Shown: positions 41,741 to 49,653 of the stretch, piece by piece
How the letters are laid out: each line of letters starts with the position of its first letter
Position numbering within the stretch: the first letter of the stretch is position 1
Origin: Jidongwangia harbinensis
GTDB lineage: Bacteria > Actinomycetota > Actinomycetes > Mycobacteriales > Micromonosporaceae
Direction: 5' to 3'
Length of the DNA stretch: 64,000 bases
Assembly: GCF_020216025.1 (NCBI RefSeq)
Contig: NZ_JAIWNC010000003.1
Span: 310,001-374,000, forward strand
Position numbers and translations under genes: made by a program
Notes under the pieces: generated by a model
The model's input: the letters and a program-made list of their open reading frames with translations, nothing else
What the model was told of the DNA's origin: nothing
The model's database searches: none

Positions 41741-42910
41741 GTGACGTCGACCTGGACCGAACCCGCCAACACCGCGTTGTCCCTGCTGTTGCTGGGCCGC
41801 GACACCGACCCCGCCAGCGAGCGCGGCGTCGACTGCCCCGGTGACCTGCCCGCGCCCAGCGACCCCGACCTGGTGGCCCGGGCCACCGCCGCCAAGGCCG
41901 CGCTCGGCGACCGGGTGTTCGTGCTCGGGCACCACTACCAGCGCGACGAGGTCATCCAGTTCGCCGACGTCACCGGGGACTCGTTCAAGCTGGCTCGGGA
42001 GGCCGCCGCCCGGCCCGCGGCCGAGTTCATCGTGTTCTGCGGCGTGCACTTCATGGCGGAGAGCGCCGACATCCTGACCGGCCCGGACCAGCGGGTGGTG
42101 CTGCCCGACCTGGCGGCCGGCTGCTCGATGGCCGACATGGCGGTGCTGGGGCAGGTGGAGACGGCCTGGGAGCAGTTCACCGACCTGGGCATCGCGGACG
42201 ACATCGTCCCGGTGACGTACATGAACTCATCGGCCGACATCAAGGGCTTCGTCGGCCGCAACGGCGGCACGGTCTGCACCTCGTCCAACGCCGAGCGCGC
42301 GTTGACCTGGGCCTTCGAGAGCGGCTCGAAGGTCTTCTTCCTGCCCGACCAGCACCTGGGACGCAACACCGCGGTGCTGGAGATGGGGCTGACGCTGGAC
42401 GACTGCGTGCTCTACGACCCGCACAAGCCGAACGGCGGCCTCACCGCCGAGCAGCTGCGCGCGGCGAAGATGATCCTCTGGCGCGGGCACTGCTCGGTGC
42501 ACGGCCGGTTCACCCTGGACAGCGTCCGTGAGGTACGCGAGCGGGTGCCCGGCGTGAACGTGCTGGTGCACCCGGAGTGCCGGCACGAGGTGGTGCGGGC
42601 GGCCGACCAGGTCGGCTCGACCGAATACATCATCAAGGCCCTGGACGCGGCCCCGGCCGGCTCGGCGTGGGCGGTGGGCACGGAGCTCAATCTGGTACGC
42701 CGGATGGCGCTGGCCCACCCGGACAAGCAGATCATGTTCCTGGACCGGGCGGTCTGCTACTGCTCCACGATGAACCGCATCGATCTGCCGCACCTCGTCT
42801 GGTCGCTGGAGGAGCTGGTGGCCGGCCGCGTGCCGAACCAGATCACGGTCGACCCGGACACCGCACACCATGCGCGGGTCGCGCTGGATCAGATGCTCGC
42901 GCTTCCCTAA
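41741..42910 (+). CDS. nadA: Quinolinate synthase
   Basis: NadA condenses iminoaspartate with dihydroxyacetone phosphate to quinolinate for NAD synthesis and carries a [4Fe-4S] cluster. The 389-residue sequence has VLGHHYQRDEVIQFADVTGDSF, FCGVHFMAESADIL, VTYMNSSADIKGF, FLPDQHLGRNTA, VHPECRHEV and the final CYCSTMNRIDLPHL; the three cluster cysteines fall in FCGVHFM, HPECRHE and CYCSTMN regions. It is not followed by nadB or nadC, which must be elsewhere. GTG 41741 is taken; the start has no clear ribosome-binding site. Confidence 0.95.
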   Translation: MTSTWTEPANTALSLLLLGRDTDPASERGVDCPGDLPAPSDPDLVARATAAKAALGDRVFVLGHHYQRDEVIQFADVTGDSFKLAREAAARPAAEFIVFCGVHFMAESADILTGPDQRVVLPDLAAGCSMADMAVLGQVETAWEQFTDLGIADDIVPVTYMNSSADIKGFVGRNGGTVCTSSNAERALTWAFESGSKVFFLPDQHLGRNTAVLEMGLTLDDCVLYDPHKPNGGLTAEQLRAAKMILWRGHCSVHGRFTLDSVREVRERVPGVNVLVHPECRHEVVRAADQVGSTEYIIKALDAAPAGSAWAVGTELNLVRRMALAHPDKQIMFLDRAVCYCSTMNRIDLPHLVWSLEELVAGRVPNQITVDPDTAHHARVALDQMLALP

Positions 42911-42936
42911 TTCGTCACGGTACGTAACCGGCAGTT

Positions 42937-42970
42937 GCCCGTACGCACGGGCCTGTCTTTCTGTTGTCTT
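42937..42970 (+). terminator. Intrinsic terminator after nadA
   Basis: GCCCGT (42937-42942) and ACGGGC (42947-42952) form a short stem with an ACGC loop, followed by the T-rich CTGTCTTTCTGTTGTCTT. Confidence 0.65.
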
Positions 42971-43032
42971 AAACATCAGCAATTCCTGCCTCCCTGAGCC
43001 TTCTGGTGATTTCTGCTCTGGTCACGCAGGGC

Positions 43033-43038
43033 TATGCT
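43033..43038 (+). promoter_or_regulatory. Putative -10 box of murA
   Basis: TATGCT lies about 88 bases before the TTG start. The leader between contains a GC-rich self-complementary stretch (GCCCGGGCGGC) and ends with GGAGG. Confidence 0.35.
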
Positions 43039-43125
43039 GCCCGGGCGGCTGCCGTGGGTCCCCCACCCGCCGGCGCACCCCCTCGTACTCGCCGGGCGGT
43101 CTTCCCGCCCCTTCTGGAGGTTGCT

Positions 43126-44481
43126 TTGAGCGACGACGTCCTGGTCGTGCACGGCGGAGCGCCGCTGCACGGACAGATCCGGGTCCGTGGCGCCAAGAAC
43201 CTGGTTTCCAAGGCCATGGTGGCCGCCCTGCTGGGCGAGACACCGAGCCGGTTGTTCGACGTACCCCGCATCCGTGACGTGGAGGTCGTCAGCGGCCTGC
43301 TCGAACTGCACGGCGTCAAGGTCAGCGACGGCGCCGACGACGGTGAGCTGGTGATGGACCCCAGCCACGTGGAGACCGCCAGCACCGATGAGATCAACGT
43401 GCACGCCGGGTCGAGCCGGATCCCCATCCTGCTCTGCGGCCCGCTGCTGCACCGGCTCGGGCACGCGTTCATCCCCGACCTGGGCGGCTGCCACATCGGC
43501 CCGCGCCCGATCGACTTCCACATCCAGGCGCTGCGGCAGTTCGGCGCGGTCGTCGACAAGACCCCTGAGGGCATGCACCTCACCGCGCCGAACGGGCTGC
43601 ACGGCACCAAGCTGGAGCTGCCGTACCCGAGCGTGGGCGCCACCGAGCAGGTGCTGCTCACCGCGGTCCGCGCGGAGGGCGTCACCGAGCTGCGCAACGC
43701 CGCGGTGGAGCCGGAGATCGTCGACCTGATCTGCGTCCTGCAGAAGATGGGCGCGATCATCACGGTGCACACCGACCGGGTCATCGAGATCCAGGGCGTA
43801 CCGCGGCTGCACGGCTACACCCACCGCCCGATCCCGGACCGGATCGAGGCCGCCAGCTGGGCCGCCGCCGCGCTGGCCACCCGCGGCAACGTCGAGGTGC
43901 TCGGCGCCCGGCAGGCCGACATGATGACGTTCCTGAACGTGTACCGCTCCATCGGCGGCGAACTCGAGATCGCCGACGAACGGGTCGGGCGGCCCGGGGT
44001 GACCGGCCACGAGGGCGGCATCCGGTTCTGGCACCCCGGCGGCGAGCTGCAGGCGGTGGCGCTGGAGACGGACGTACACCCGGGCTTCATGACCGACTGG
44101 CAGCAGCCGCTGGTGGTCGCGCTGACCCAGGCCCGCGGCCTGTCGATCGTCCACGAGACGGTGTACGAGCAGCGGCTCGGCTACACCGAGGCGCTGAACC
44201 AGATGGGCGCCACCATCCAGGTCTACCGCGACTGTCTGGGCGGCACCCCGTGCCGGTTCGGCCGGCGCAACTTCAAGCACTCCGCGGTGATCGCCGGCCC
44301 GTCCAAGCTGCACGCCGCCGACCTGGTGATTCCCGACCTGCGGGCCGGCTTCAGCCACCTGATCGCGGCGCTGGCCGCGGAGGGCACCTCCCGGGTGTAC
44401 GGAGTCGACCTGATCAACCGCGGGTACGAGGACTTCGAAGGCAAACTGGCGGCGCTCGGCGCCCACGTCGAGCGGCTCTGA
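43126..44481 (+). CDS. murA: UDP-N-acetylglucosamine 1-carboxyvinyltransferase
   Basis: MurA transfers enolpyruvate from PEP to UDP-GlcNAc, the first committed step of peptidoglycan synthesis. The 451-residue protein starts SDDVLVVHGGAPLHGQIRV and has GAKNLVSKAMVAALLG, the fosfomycin-target cysteine in LGGCHIGPRPIDFHI, RIEAASWAAAAL and TDWQQPLVVAL. The active-site residue is Cys, so the usual fosfomycin sensitivity is expected. The rare TTG start at 43126 is supported by GGAGG five bases upstream and by alignment to the normal N-terminus. It follows nadA after a terminator. Confidence 0.95.
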   Translation: MSDDVLVVHGGAPLHGQIRVRGAKNLVSKAMVAALLGETPSRLFDVPRIRDVEVVSGLLELHGVKVSDGADDGELVMDPSHVETASTDEINVHAGSSRIPILLCGPLLHRLGHAFIPDLGGCHIGPRPIDFHIQALRQFGAVVDKTPEGMHLTAPNGLHGTKLELPYPSVGATEQVLLTAVRAEGVTELRNAAVEPEIVDLICVLQKMGAIITVHTDRVIEIQGVPRLHGYTHRPIPDRIEAASWAAAALATRGNVEVLGARQADMMTFLNVYRSIGGELEIADERVGRPGVTGHEGGIRFWHPGGELQAVALETDVHPGFMTDWQQPLVVALTQARGLSIVHETVYEQRLGYTEALNQMGATIQVYRDCLGGTPCRFGRRNFKHSAVIAGPSKLHAADLVIPDLRAGFSHLIAALAAEGTSRVYGVDLINRGYEDFEGKLAALGAHVERL

Positions 44482-44526
44482 TCGAGCCCCCGGCGGCGCG
44501 GTGTAGGCCGCGTCGCCGGGCTTGGC

Positions 44527-44532
44527 TACGCT
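44527..44532 (+). promoter_or_regulatory. Putative -10 box of a leaderless DUF3043-gene transcript
   Basis: TACGCT is six bases before the GTG at 44539; no ribosome-binding site intervenes. Confidence 0.4.
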
Positions 44533-44538
44533 TCTGGG

Positions 44539-45165
44539 GTGTCCTCGCTTTTTCGCCGCAGCAAGTCCGCCGACGTCGCCGACTCCGTGACCACCACCGA
44601 GCCGGCGGAGCCGTCTGCGCCCCGGCCGAAGGGCTACACGCCCAGCAAGAAGGAACTCGGGGTGGCCACCCCGAAGCGGAACAGCAACCAGCGCCGGGCG
44701 GCCGAGCCCGCCCCGTCCAACCGGCGCGAGGCCTACAAGCAGATGCGGGCCCGCCAGCGCGCGGAGCGCGCCGAGGCCGCCGAGGGCATGCGGGCCGGCG
44801 ACGAGCGGTACCTGCTGGCCCGGGACCGCGGTCCGGAGCGGGCCCTGGTCCGCAACATCGTCGACTCCCGCCGCACCGTCGGCACCTGGTTCTTCGCCGG
44901 CGCGATCATCGTGCTGCTGGGTTCCTCGACCCGGATGCCGATGCCGGTCCAGATCGCGTCGAACCTGCTGTGGGCGCTGCTCGCGGTCGGCGTCATCCTG
45001 GACAGCTGGCTGATCGCGCGGCGCACCCGGCGCCTGGTCAAGGAGCGTTTCCCGAACACCACGCAGCGGATGGGGTCGCTGTACCTGTACGGGATCATGC
45101 GCGGCCTGACGTTCCGCCGCATGCGCGTGCCGAAGCCGAAGATCGAACTGGGCACCAAGGTCTGA
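44539..45165 (+). CDS. DUF3043 membrane protein
   Basis: The 208-residue actinobacterial protein has a long basic cytoplasmic N-terminus (KGYTPSKKELGVATPKR, then ANRREAYKQMRARQRAER-like charged helices), two membrane helices (GTWFFAGAIIVLLGSS and IASNLLWALLAVGVILDSWLI) and the family tail RRTRRLVKERFPNTTQ with LYLYGIMRGLTFRRMR. The family is of unknown role; its conservation with cell-envelope genes such as murA suggests an envelope function, which is inference only. Confidence 0.9.
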   Translation: MSSLFRRSKSADVADSVTTTEPAEPSAPRPKGYTPSKKELGVATPKRNSNQRRAAEPAPSNRREAYKQMRARQRAERAEAAEGMRAGDERYLLARDRGPERALVRNIVDSRRTVGTWFFAGAIIVLLGSSTRMPMPVQIASNLLWALLAVGVILDSWLIARRTRRLVKERFPNTTQRMGSLYLYGIMRGLTFRRMRVPKPKIELGTKV

Positions 45166-45177
45166 GCCACGATCGGA

Positions 45178-45208
45178 CCCGGTGACGGGTCACGACCCCC
45201 GTCACGGG
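45178..45208. terminator. Bidirectional hairpin between DUF3043 gene and azlD
   Basis: CCCGGTGACGGG (45178-45189) pairs with CCCGTCACGGG (45198-45208) with one bulged G; it overlaps the azlD stop codon and lies 12 bases after the DUF3043 stop. Confidence 0.55.
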
Positions 45209-45510
45209 ACGCCGGCGAGGCGGAGCAGCGCCGTGGTGGCCGCCGCCGCGACGACCACCACCACGAACGGCGCCCGGCGCCAGGCCAGCAGGGCGCCCAC
45301 CGCCACTCCCGCCGGGCGCGCCACACCGGCGAACCTGGAGCCCTCCATCAGGGCCGCGGTGAGCGCGAGCGCCGCCAGCAGTGCCGCCGCGGCCATCGGC
45401 AGCAGCCGCTGCAGCGAGCCGGACAGTTCCAGCCGGTCGGCGAGGACCACCCCGGCCAGCCGCATCGTGTACGTCCCGACGGCCAGCGCCAGAACCGCCG
45501 CGATCACCAT
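45202..45510 (-). CDS. azlD: AzlD-family branched-chain amino acid transport subunit
   Basis: The 102-residue protein has three or four membrane helices (VIAAVLALAVGTYTMRLAG, LLPMAAAALLAALALTAAL and FVVVVVAAAATTALLRL) and the AzlD R-x-hydrophobic spacing TYTMRLAGVVL. AzlD is the small partner of AzlC in exporters of branched-chain amino acids or analogues. It overlaps the azlC gene by seven bases, so translation is coupled. Confidence 0.9.
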   Translation of the reverse strand: MVIAAVLALAVGTYTMRLAGVVLADRLELSGSLQRLLPMAAAALLAALALTAALMEGSRFAGVARPAGVAVGALLAWRRAPFVVVVVAAAATTALLRLAGVP

Positions 45511-46250
45511 GCCGCCTCCCGCTCCCCCACCGGGTTGTCACCGGCGGTCTCCGCGCCCTCGGGCGTTCCGCCACCCCACCGCCGGGGCAGGAGCAGCACA
45601 CCGAGCCCGAGCAGCGCGCACAACACCGGCAACCCGGCCGGCAGGACCGGCGTGGCCAGGACCGCGATGCCCGCCCCGGCGAGCGCCACCAGCCGCACCT
45701 GCCGGTCCCGCAGCGACGGCAGGATCAGCGCGATCAACCCGGCCGGGAAGGCCGCGTCCAGGCCCAGCGCGGCCGGATCGCCGGTGGCCCCGCCGAGCAG
45801 GACCCCCAGCGCGGTGCCGGCGTTCCAGCTGGTGAACAACGTGATGCCGATCAGCCAGTAGACCCGGCGCCGCCGCAGCGGGTCCTTCTCGGCCAGCGTG
45901 AACGCGACCACCTCGTCGGTCATCAGGTGGCTGCCGATCAGGCGGTCCCGCCAGCGGGTGCCGACGGTGTCCGACACGGCCAGGCCGAACGGCAGGTGGC
46001 GGGCGTTCAGCAACAGCCCGGCGAACACGGCGGCGATCGGGTTCCCGGCGGCGATCAGGCCGACCGCGAGGAACTGGGCGCCGCCCGCGAACACCACCGT
46101 GGACATGGCGAACGGGATCCAGGTGGGCAGCCCGTACGCGATGGTGATGGCGCCGAACGACGCGCCCACCGCGATCATGGCGAGCGCGATGGCGCCGGCG
46201 TCCCGGAGCAGTGCCCGGTCCGTGGCTTTCGTTCGGCCTGCCGTACGCAT
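45504..46250 (-). CDS. azlC: AzlC-family permease
   Basis: The 248-residue membrane protein has the AzlC pattern: AIALAMIAVGASFGAITIAYGLP, VVFAGGAQFLAVGLIAAG, LLLNARHLPFGLAVSD and HLMTDEVVAFTLAEKD. Together with AzlD it exports branched-chain amino acids or related compounds. It is transcribed divergently from an XRE/cupin regulator across a 54-bp gap containing an inverted repeat, the usual arrangement for regulator and target. Confidence 0.93.
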   Translation of the reverse strand: MRTAGRTKATDRALLRDAGAIALAMIAVGASFGAITIAYGLPTWIPFAMSTVVFAGGAQFLAVGLIAAGNPIAAVFAGLLLNARHLPFGLAVSDTVGTRWRDRLIGSHLMTDEVVAFTLAEKDPLRRRRVYWLIGITLFTSWNAGTALGVLLGGATGDPAALGLDAAFPAGLIALILPSLRDRQVRLVALAGAGIAVLATPVLPAGLPVLCALLGLGVLLLPRRWGGGTPEGAETAGDNPVGEREAAW

Positions 46251-46263
46251 AGATTGAAATATT

Positions 46264-46282
46264 GAACGGCCGTCCGCCGTTC
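46264..46282. promoter_or_regulatory. Inverted repeat in the azlC/regulator divergent promoter
   Basis: GAACGGC (46264-46270) and GCCGTTC (46276-46282) are perfect 7-bp arms with a CGTCC spacer, in the 54-bp gap. Size and position suit an operator for the XRE regulator encoded next to it. A second pair of TTCG/CGAA steps follows at 46281-46300. Confidence 0.5.
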
Positions 46283-46304
46283 GTCAAACCGAACGTTTCG
46301 ACCG

Positions 46305-46874
46305 ATGGAGCGAACGTTGCACGAACCCGCGCCTCCGCTGGCGACCATCGCCGCAGCTCTGCGGCGCGAACGCGAACGCGTCGGCGTCTCCATCGCGGAG
46401 CTGGCCCGGCGTGCCGGTGTGGCGAAGTCCACGCTCTCCCAACTCGAGGCCGGCACCGGCAATCCCAGCATCGAGACGCTGTGGTCGCTGGGCGTCGCGC
46501 TCGGCGTCCCGTTCAGCCGGCTGGTCGAGCCGCCGGTGCCGCCGGTACGGGTGATCCGCGCCGGCGAAGGGCCGCGCCTCGCCTCCGAACAGGCCGACTT
46601 CCTGGGCACGCTGCTGTCCGCGGGCTCCCCGCACGCGCGGCGGGACATCTACGTGATGGAGCTGGAGCCGGGGAAGCCACGGCAGGCCGACGCGCACATC
46701 CCGGGCAGCATGGAGCACGTCGTGGTGTGCGCCGGGCGGCTCCTGACCGGTCCGGCGGGCGAACCGGTCGAGGTGGGTCCGGGCGACTACATCTCGTTCC
46801 CGGGCGACGTGCCGCACCACTACCAGGCGCTGGAGCCGGGCACCTGGGCGGTGCTCGTCATGGACCACCGCTGA
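46305..46874 (+). CDS. XRE-family regulator with C-terminal cupin domain
   Basis: The 189-residue protein has an N-terminal helix-turn-helix (ALRRERERVGVSIAELARRAGVAKSTLSQLE in the order scaffold, recognition helix VAKSTLSQLEAG) and a C-terminal cupin (about 110-185: EHVVVCAGRLLTGPAGEP, VGPGDYISFPGDVPHHYQAL). Such regulators sense small ligands through the cupin and control adjacent transport genes. It is divergent from azlCD and is the likely repressor or activator. Its 3' end overlaps the convergent ABC gene by 17 bases. Confidence 0.92.
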   Translation: MERTLHEPAPPLATIAAALRRERERVGVSIAELARRAGVAKSTLSQLEAGTGNPSIETLWSLGVALGVPFSRLVEPPVPPVRVIRAGEGPRLASEQADFLGTLLSAGSPHARRDIYVMELEPGKPRQADAHIPGSMEHVVVCAGRLLTGPAGEPVEVGPGDYISFPGDVPHHYQALEPGTWAVLVMDHR

Positions 46875-47826
46875 CCGAGGTGTACAACCGCGCCACCACG
46901 TCCTCGATGTCCGGTTCCACCAGCGACAGGTCGCGCACCGGCGCGGACGCCATCAGGGCCGCCACGGCCGCACCGGCGGACACCGTGTCCAGCGCGAACG
47001 ACACCCGGTGCCGGTCCGCCTCCACCGCGGTGACCGACGCGCCGGGCAGCGTGAACCCGTCCGGCAGCGGCGACTCCAGGTCGACCACCAGGCGGCGGCG
47101 GGAACCGTACCGGTCGTGCAGCGCGTCGATCGTGCCGTCATGCACCACCCGGCCGTGGTCGATCACCACCAGCCGCCGGCAGAGCCGCTCGATGTCGGCC
47201 AGGTCGTGGGTGGTCAGCACCAGCGTCACGTCGCCCCGGGCACCCAGCTCGGCCAGGAACGACCGCACGGCCTGCTTGCTGACCACGTCCAGCCCGATGG
47301 TCGGCTCGTCCAGGAACAGCACCCGCGGGCCGTGCAGCAGCGCCGCGGTCAGCTCGCCGCGCATCCGCTGACCGAGCGACAACTGCCGCACCGGGGTGTC
47401 CAGGAAACCGTCCAGGTCCAGCAGCGACCGGCACCGGGTCAGCCGGGCGGCGTGCTCGGCCGGCGGCACCCGGTAGATGTGCCGCAGCAGCGCGAACGAC
47501 TCCCGCAGGGGCAGGTCCCACCACAGCTGGGAGCGCTGCCCGAACACCACGCCGATCTGCAGCGCCAGCCTGGTGCGCTGCGGCACCGGCGTCAGCCCGC
47601 ACACCGACACCGTGCCCGCGGACGGGGACAGGATGCCGGTCAGCATCTTCAGCGTGGTCGACTTGCCGGCGCCGTTCGGCCCGATGTACCCGATCATCTC
47701 GCCGCCGTCCACGGTCAGGTCGACGCCGTCCACGGCCGGCACGATGCGTTTCTCCCGCCGCAGCCGGCCCGCTTTCACCCGTACCGTGAAATCTTTGCGC
47801 AGCCCGCGCATCTCGATCATGCTCAT
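46858..47826 (-). CDS. ABC transporter ATP-binding protein (ABC-2 exporter)
   Basis: The 322-residue ATPase has Walker A IGPNGAGKSTTLKML, Q-loop FGQRSQLWWDLP, signature LSLGQRMRGELTAALLH, Walker B VLFLDEPTIGLD and H-loop TTHDL. The QRSQLWWDLP segment is typical of ATPases paired with ABC-2/DUF990-type permeases. The C-terminal 80 residues form an extra domain (RRLVVDLESPLPDG). It is the last of three genes with two permeases encoded upstream. ATG 47826 follows GGGGGAAG. Substrate unknown. Confidence 0.92.
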   Translation of the reverse strand: MSMIEMRGLRKDFTVRVKAGRLRREKRIVPAVDGVDLTVDGGEMIGYIGPNGAGKSTTLKMLTGILSPSAGTVSVCGLTPVPQRTRLALQIGVVFGQRSQLWWDLPLRESFALLRHIYRVPPAEHAARLTRCRSLLDLDGFLDTPVRQLSLGQRMRGELTAALLHGPRVLFLDEPTIGLDVVSKQAVRSFLAELGARGDVTLVLTTHDLADIERLCRRLVVIDHGRVVHDGTIDALHDRYGSRRRLVVDLESPLPDGFTLPGASVTAVEADRHRVSFALDTVSAGAAVAALMASAPVRDLSLVEPDIEDVVARLYTSVSGGP

Positions 47827-47855
47827 GCTTCCCCCGCCTCGATGAGGTGCGCCGG

Positions 47856-48656
47856 TCAGGAGCCGGTGCTTCGGTACTGCCGGATGCCGGCCCGCCACAT
47901 CGCGGCGGCCGCCGCCGCGGCTACCACCGCGACCAGCGGCGTGACATAGCCCGCCCAGGCGGGCAGGCCGAGCGGATCGGCCCGGCCGAGCAGCGCCAGC
48001 GCCGGCTGATAGGCCACGAAACCGAAGCCCAGCGCGTACGCGAAGACGGCGCGGAACCAGCCCGAATACACCGGCACCGGATACGACGTGAAGTCCCGCC
48101 CGCCGTAGGTGAACGCGCTGCCCAGATCGCCGGAGTCCACCCACCAGAACGCCAGGCTGGCACTGAGCACGAAGATCGACCCGAAGAACACCGCCCCCGC
48201 CACCGGCGTCACCACCAGCAGCGCCACCCGGGCCGGCGTCCAGTCCAGGTCGTTGACGACCAGCGCGACCACCAGCACCGATGCGCTCACCGCCAGGCGC
48301 AGCAGCTTGCGGAACGGCAGATCCATCAGCAGCAGCTGGCCCATCGCGCTGAGCGGCCGGACCAGGACCGCGTCCATCGTGCCGGCCCGCACGTACGTCT
48401 TCAGCCGGTCGATGTTGCCGACCGCGAAGTCGGCCAGCGTGAACGCACACGACGACAGCGCCGCGATCAGGATCGCCTCGGGCAGCGTGAACCCGGCGAC
48501 CGCGTTCGTCGTGCTGAACAGCACCAGCACGGTGAGCACGTCGAGCGCCGTACTCCCCAGGTTGGTCACCATCTCCACCACGAACGACGCCCGGTACGAC
48601 ACCACCGAACGCAACTGCCCACCGGCCAACGCGGCGTACGCCCGCAGCTCAGCCAC
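47856..48656 (-). CDS. ABC-2 family permease, second subunit
   Basis: The 266-residue membrane protein has about six helices (for example LDVLTVLVLFSTTNAVAGF and VALLVVTPVAGAVFFGSIFVL) and the family segments YRASFVVEMVTNLGS, DRLKTYVRAGTMDAVLVRPL and FTSYPVPVYSGWFRAVF. These match the ABC2_membrane_6 (DUF990) permeases that work with the ATPase encoded 29 bases downstream. It overlaps the first permease gene by eight bases. Confidence 0.9.
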   Translation of the reverse strand: MAELRAYAALAGGQLRSVVSYRASFVVEMVTNLGSTALDVLTVLVLFSTTNAVAGFTLPEAILIAALSSCAFTLADFAVGNIDRLKTYVRAGTMDAVLVRPLSAMGQLLLMDLPFRKLLRLAVSASVLVVALVVNDLDWTPARVALLVVTPVAGAVFFGSIFVLSASLAFWWVDSGDLGSAFTYGGRDFTSYPVPVYSGWFRAVFAYALGFGFVAYQPALALLGRADPLGLPAWAGYVTPLVAVVAAAAAAAMWRAGIRQYRSTGS

Positions 48657-49509
48657 CCTGCACCACCAGCTTGCGCTCCGCCCGCCGCTGCACCGCCGCG
48701 CACACCGCCAGCAGCACCGCGCAGTGCACCGCCTGCAGCGCCACCAGCGCCACCTGCAGCGCCGGCCCGTCCCGTTCCACCAGCACGTCCAGCGGGGTCT
48801 GCAGCAGCCCCGGGAACGGCGTCGCCACCCACAACGTCACGGTCAGCCAGTCCGGCAGCAGGCGCAGCGGGAAGTACAGGCCGGCCAGCACACCCGCGGA
48901 CAGCATCCAGAGCATGATCGGACCGCGCGCGTCGTGCAGCCAGTACGCGGTCGCGTTGACCAGGAACCGGCAGGCGAAACTGGCCACCACGGCGAGCACC
49001 ACGGACACCGCGAACAGCGGCACCGTGTACCAGCGCGCCGGCACGTACAGCGGGAAGAAGATCAGGCCCACCACCAGCGGCGGACCGAACCGGGTGAGCA
49101 TGCCGTGCCCCGCGCGGCCCAGGTCCGCGGCAAGATAGCTGGTCACCGGCGGGACCGGGCGCAACAGGTCGGCGGCCACGTCACCGGTGCGGATCCGGTC
49201 GGCAAGCTCGGTCCACCCCCACAGCGCCACCACGCTGAGCAACCCCTGACCCACCCAGACGTACGTGGCCAGCTGCGTCGCGTCGTACCCGCCCGGGCGG
49301 CCGCCCGCCACCGCCGCAGCCACCGCCAACAGGACATAGCAGCGCAGGAACCCGAAAACGACATTGGTGAACGATCCGGCTATGGTCGCCTGCCGGTAGG
49401 TCGCGTACCGCCGGAAACCCGACCATGCGAGCGCACCGAACGTAGTCACCGACTCCCGGAACGGACTGCTTGGAGAGATCGTGAGCACCCTGGCGTCGAG
49501 CCGGTCCAC
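48649..49509 (-). CDS. ABC-2 family permease, first subunit
   Basis: The 286-residue membrane protein has about six helices and the family blocks SGFRRYATYRQATIAGSF, WTELADRIRTGDVAADLLRPV and LDVLVERDGPALQ. It pairs with the second permease as a heterodimer. GTG 49509 is chosen because AAGGAG lies nine bases upstream; an in-frame GTG at 49449 (VTTFGALAWSG) is an equally plausible start where most homologues begin. The giant WG-repeat gene diverges 145 bases away. Confidence 0.88.
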   Translation of the reverse strand: MDRLDARVLTISPSSPFRESVTTFGALAWSGFRRYATYRQATIAGSFTNVVFGFLRCYVLLAVAAAVAGGRPGGYDATQLATYVWVGQGLLSVVALWGWTELADRIRTGDVAADLLRPVPPVTSYLAADLGRAGHGMLTRFGPPLVVGLIFFPLYVPARWYTVPLFAVSVVLAVVASFACRFLVNATAYWLHDARGPIMLWMLSAGVLAGLYFPLRLLPDWLTVTLWVATPFPGLLQTPLDVLVERDGPALQVALVALQAVHCAVLLAVCAAVQRRAERKLVVQGG

Positions 49510-49653
49510 GCCGCTAATCTCCTTCCCAGAACCCCCCGCAGTGGAGCCGGGCGACTTTACCCGGTGGCCCGGCCTGCCACCGCGCCATTTCTGACAAGGT
49601 GGGACCCGCGTGACGGAGCGTCACCAGCCATCCGGCGCCCTGACGGGTGCCCG

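Noticed and set aside
42976..44466. 496-codon minus-strand frame opposite murA
   Set aside because: It is antisense to a clear MurA and is rich in Arg, Val, Gly and His with no recognisable domain.
49585..49595. TTGTCAG on the minus strand near the start of the giant gene, tested as a damage promoter
   Set aside because: No TAnnnT occurs at the required distance.
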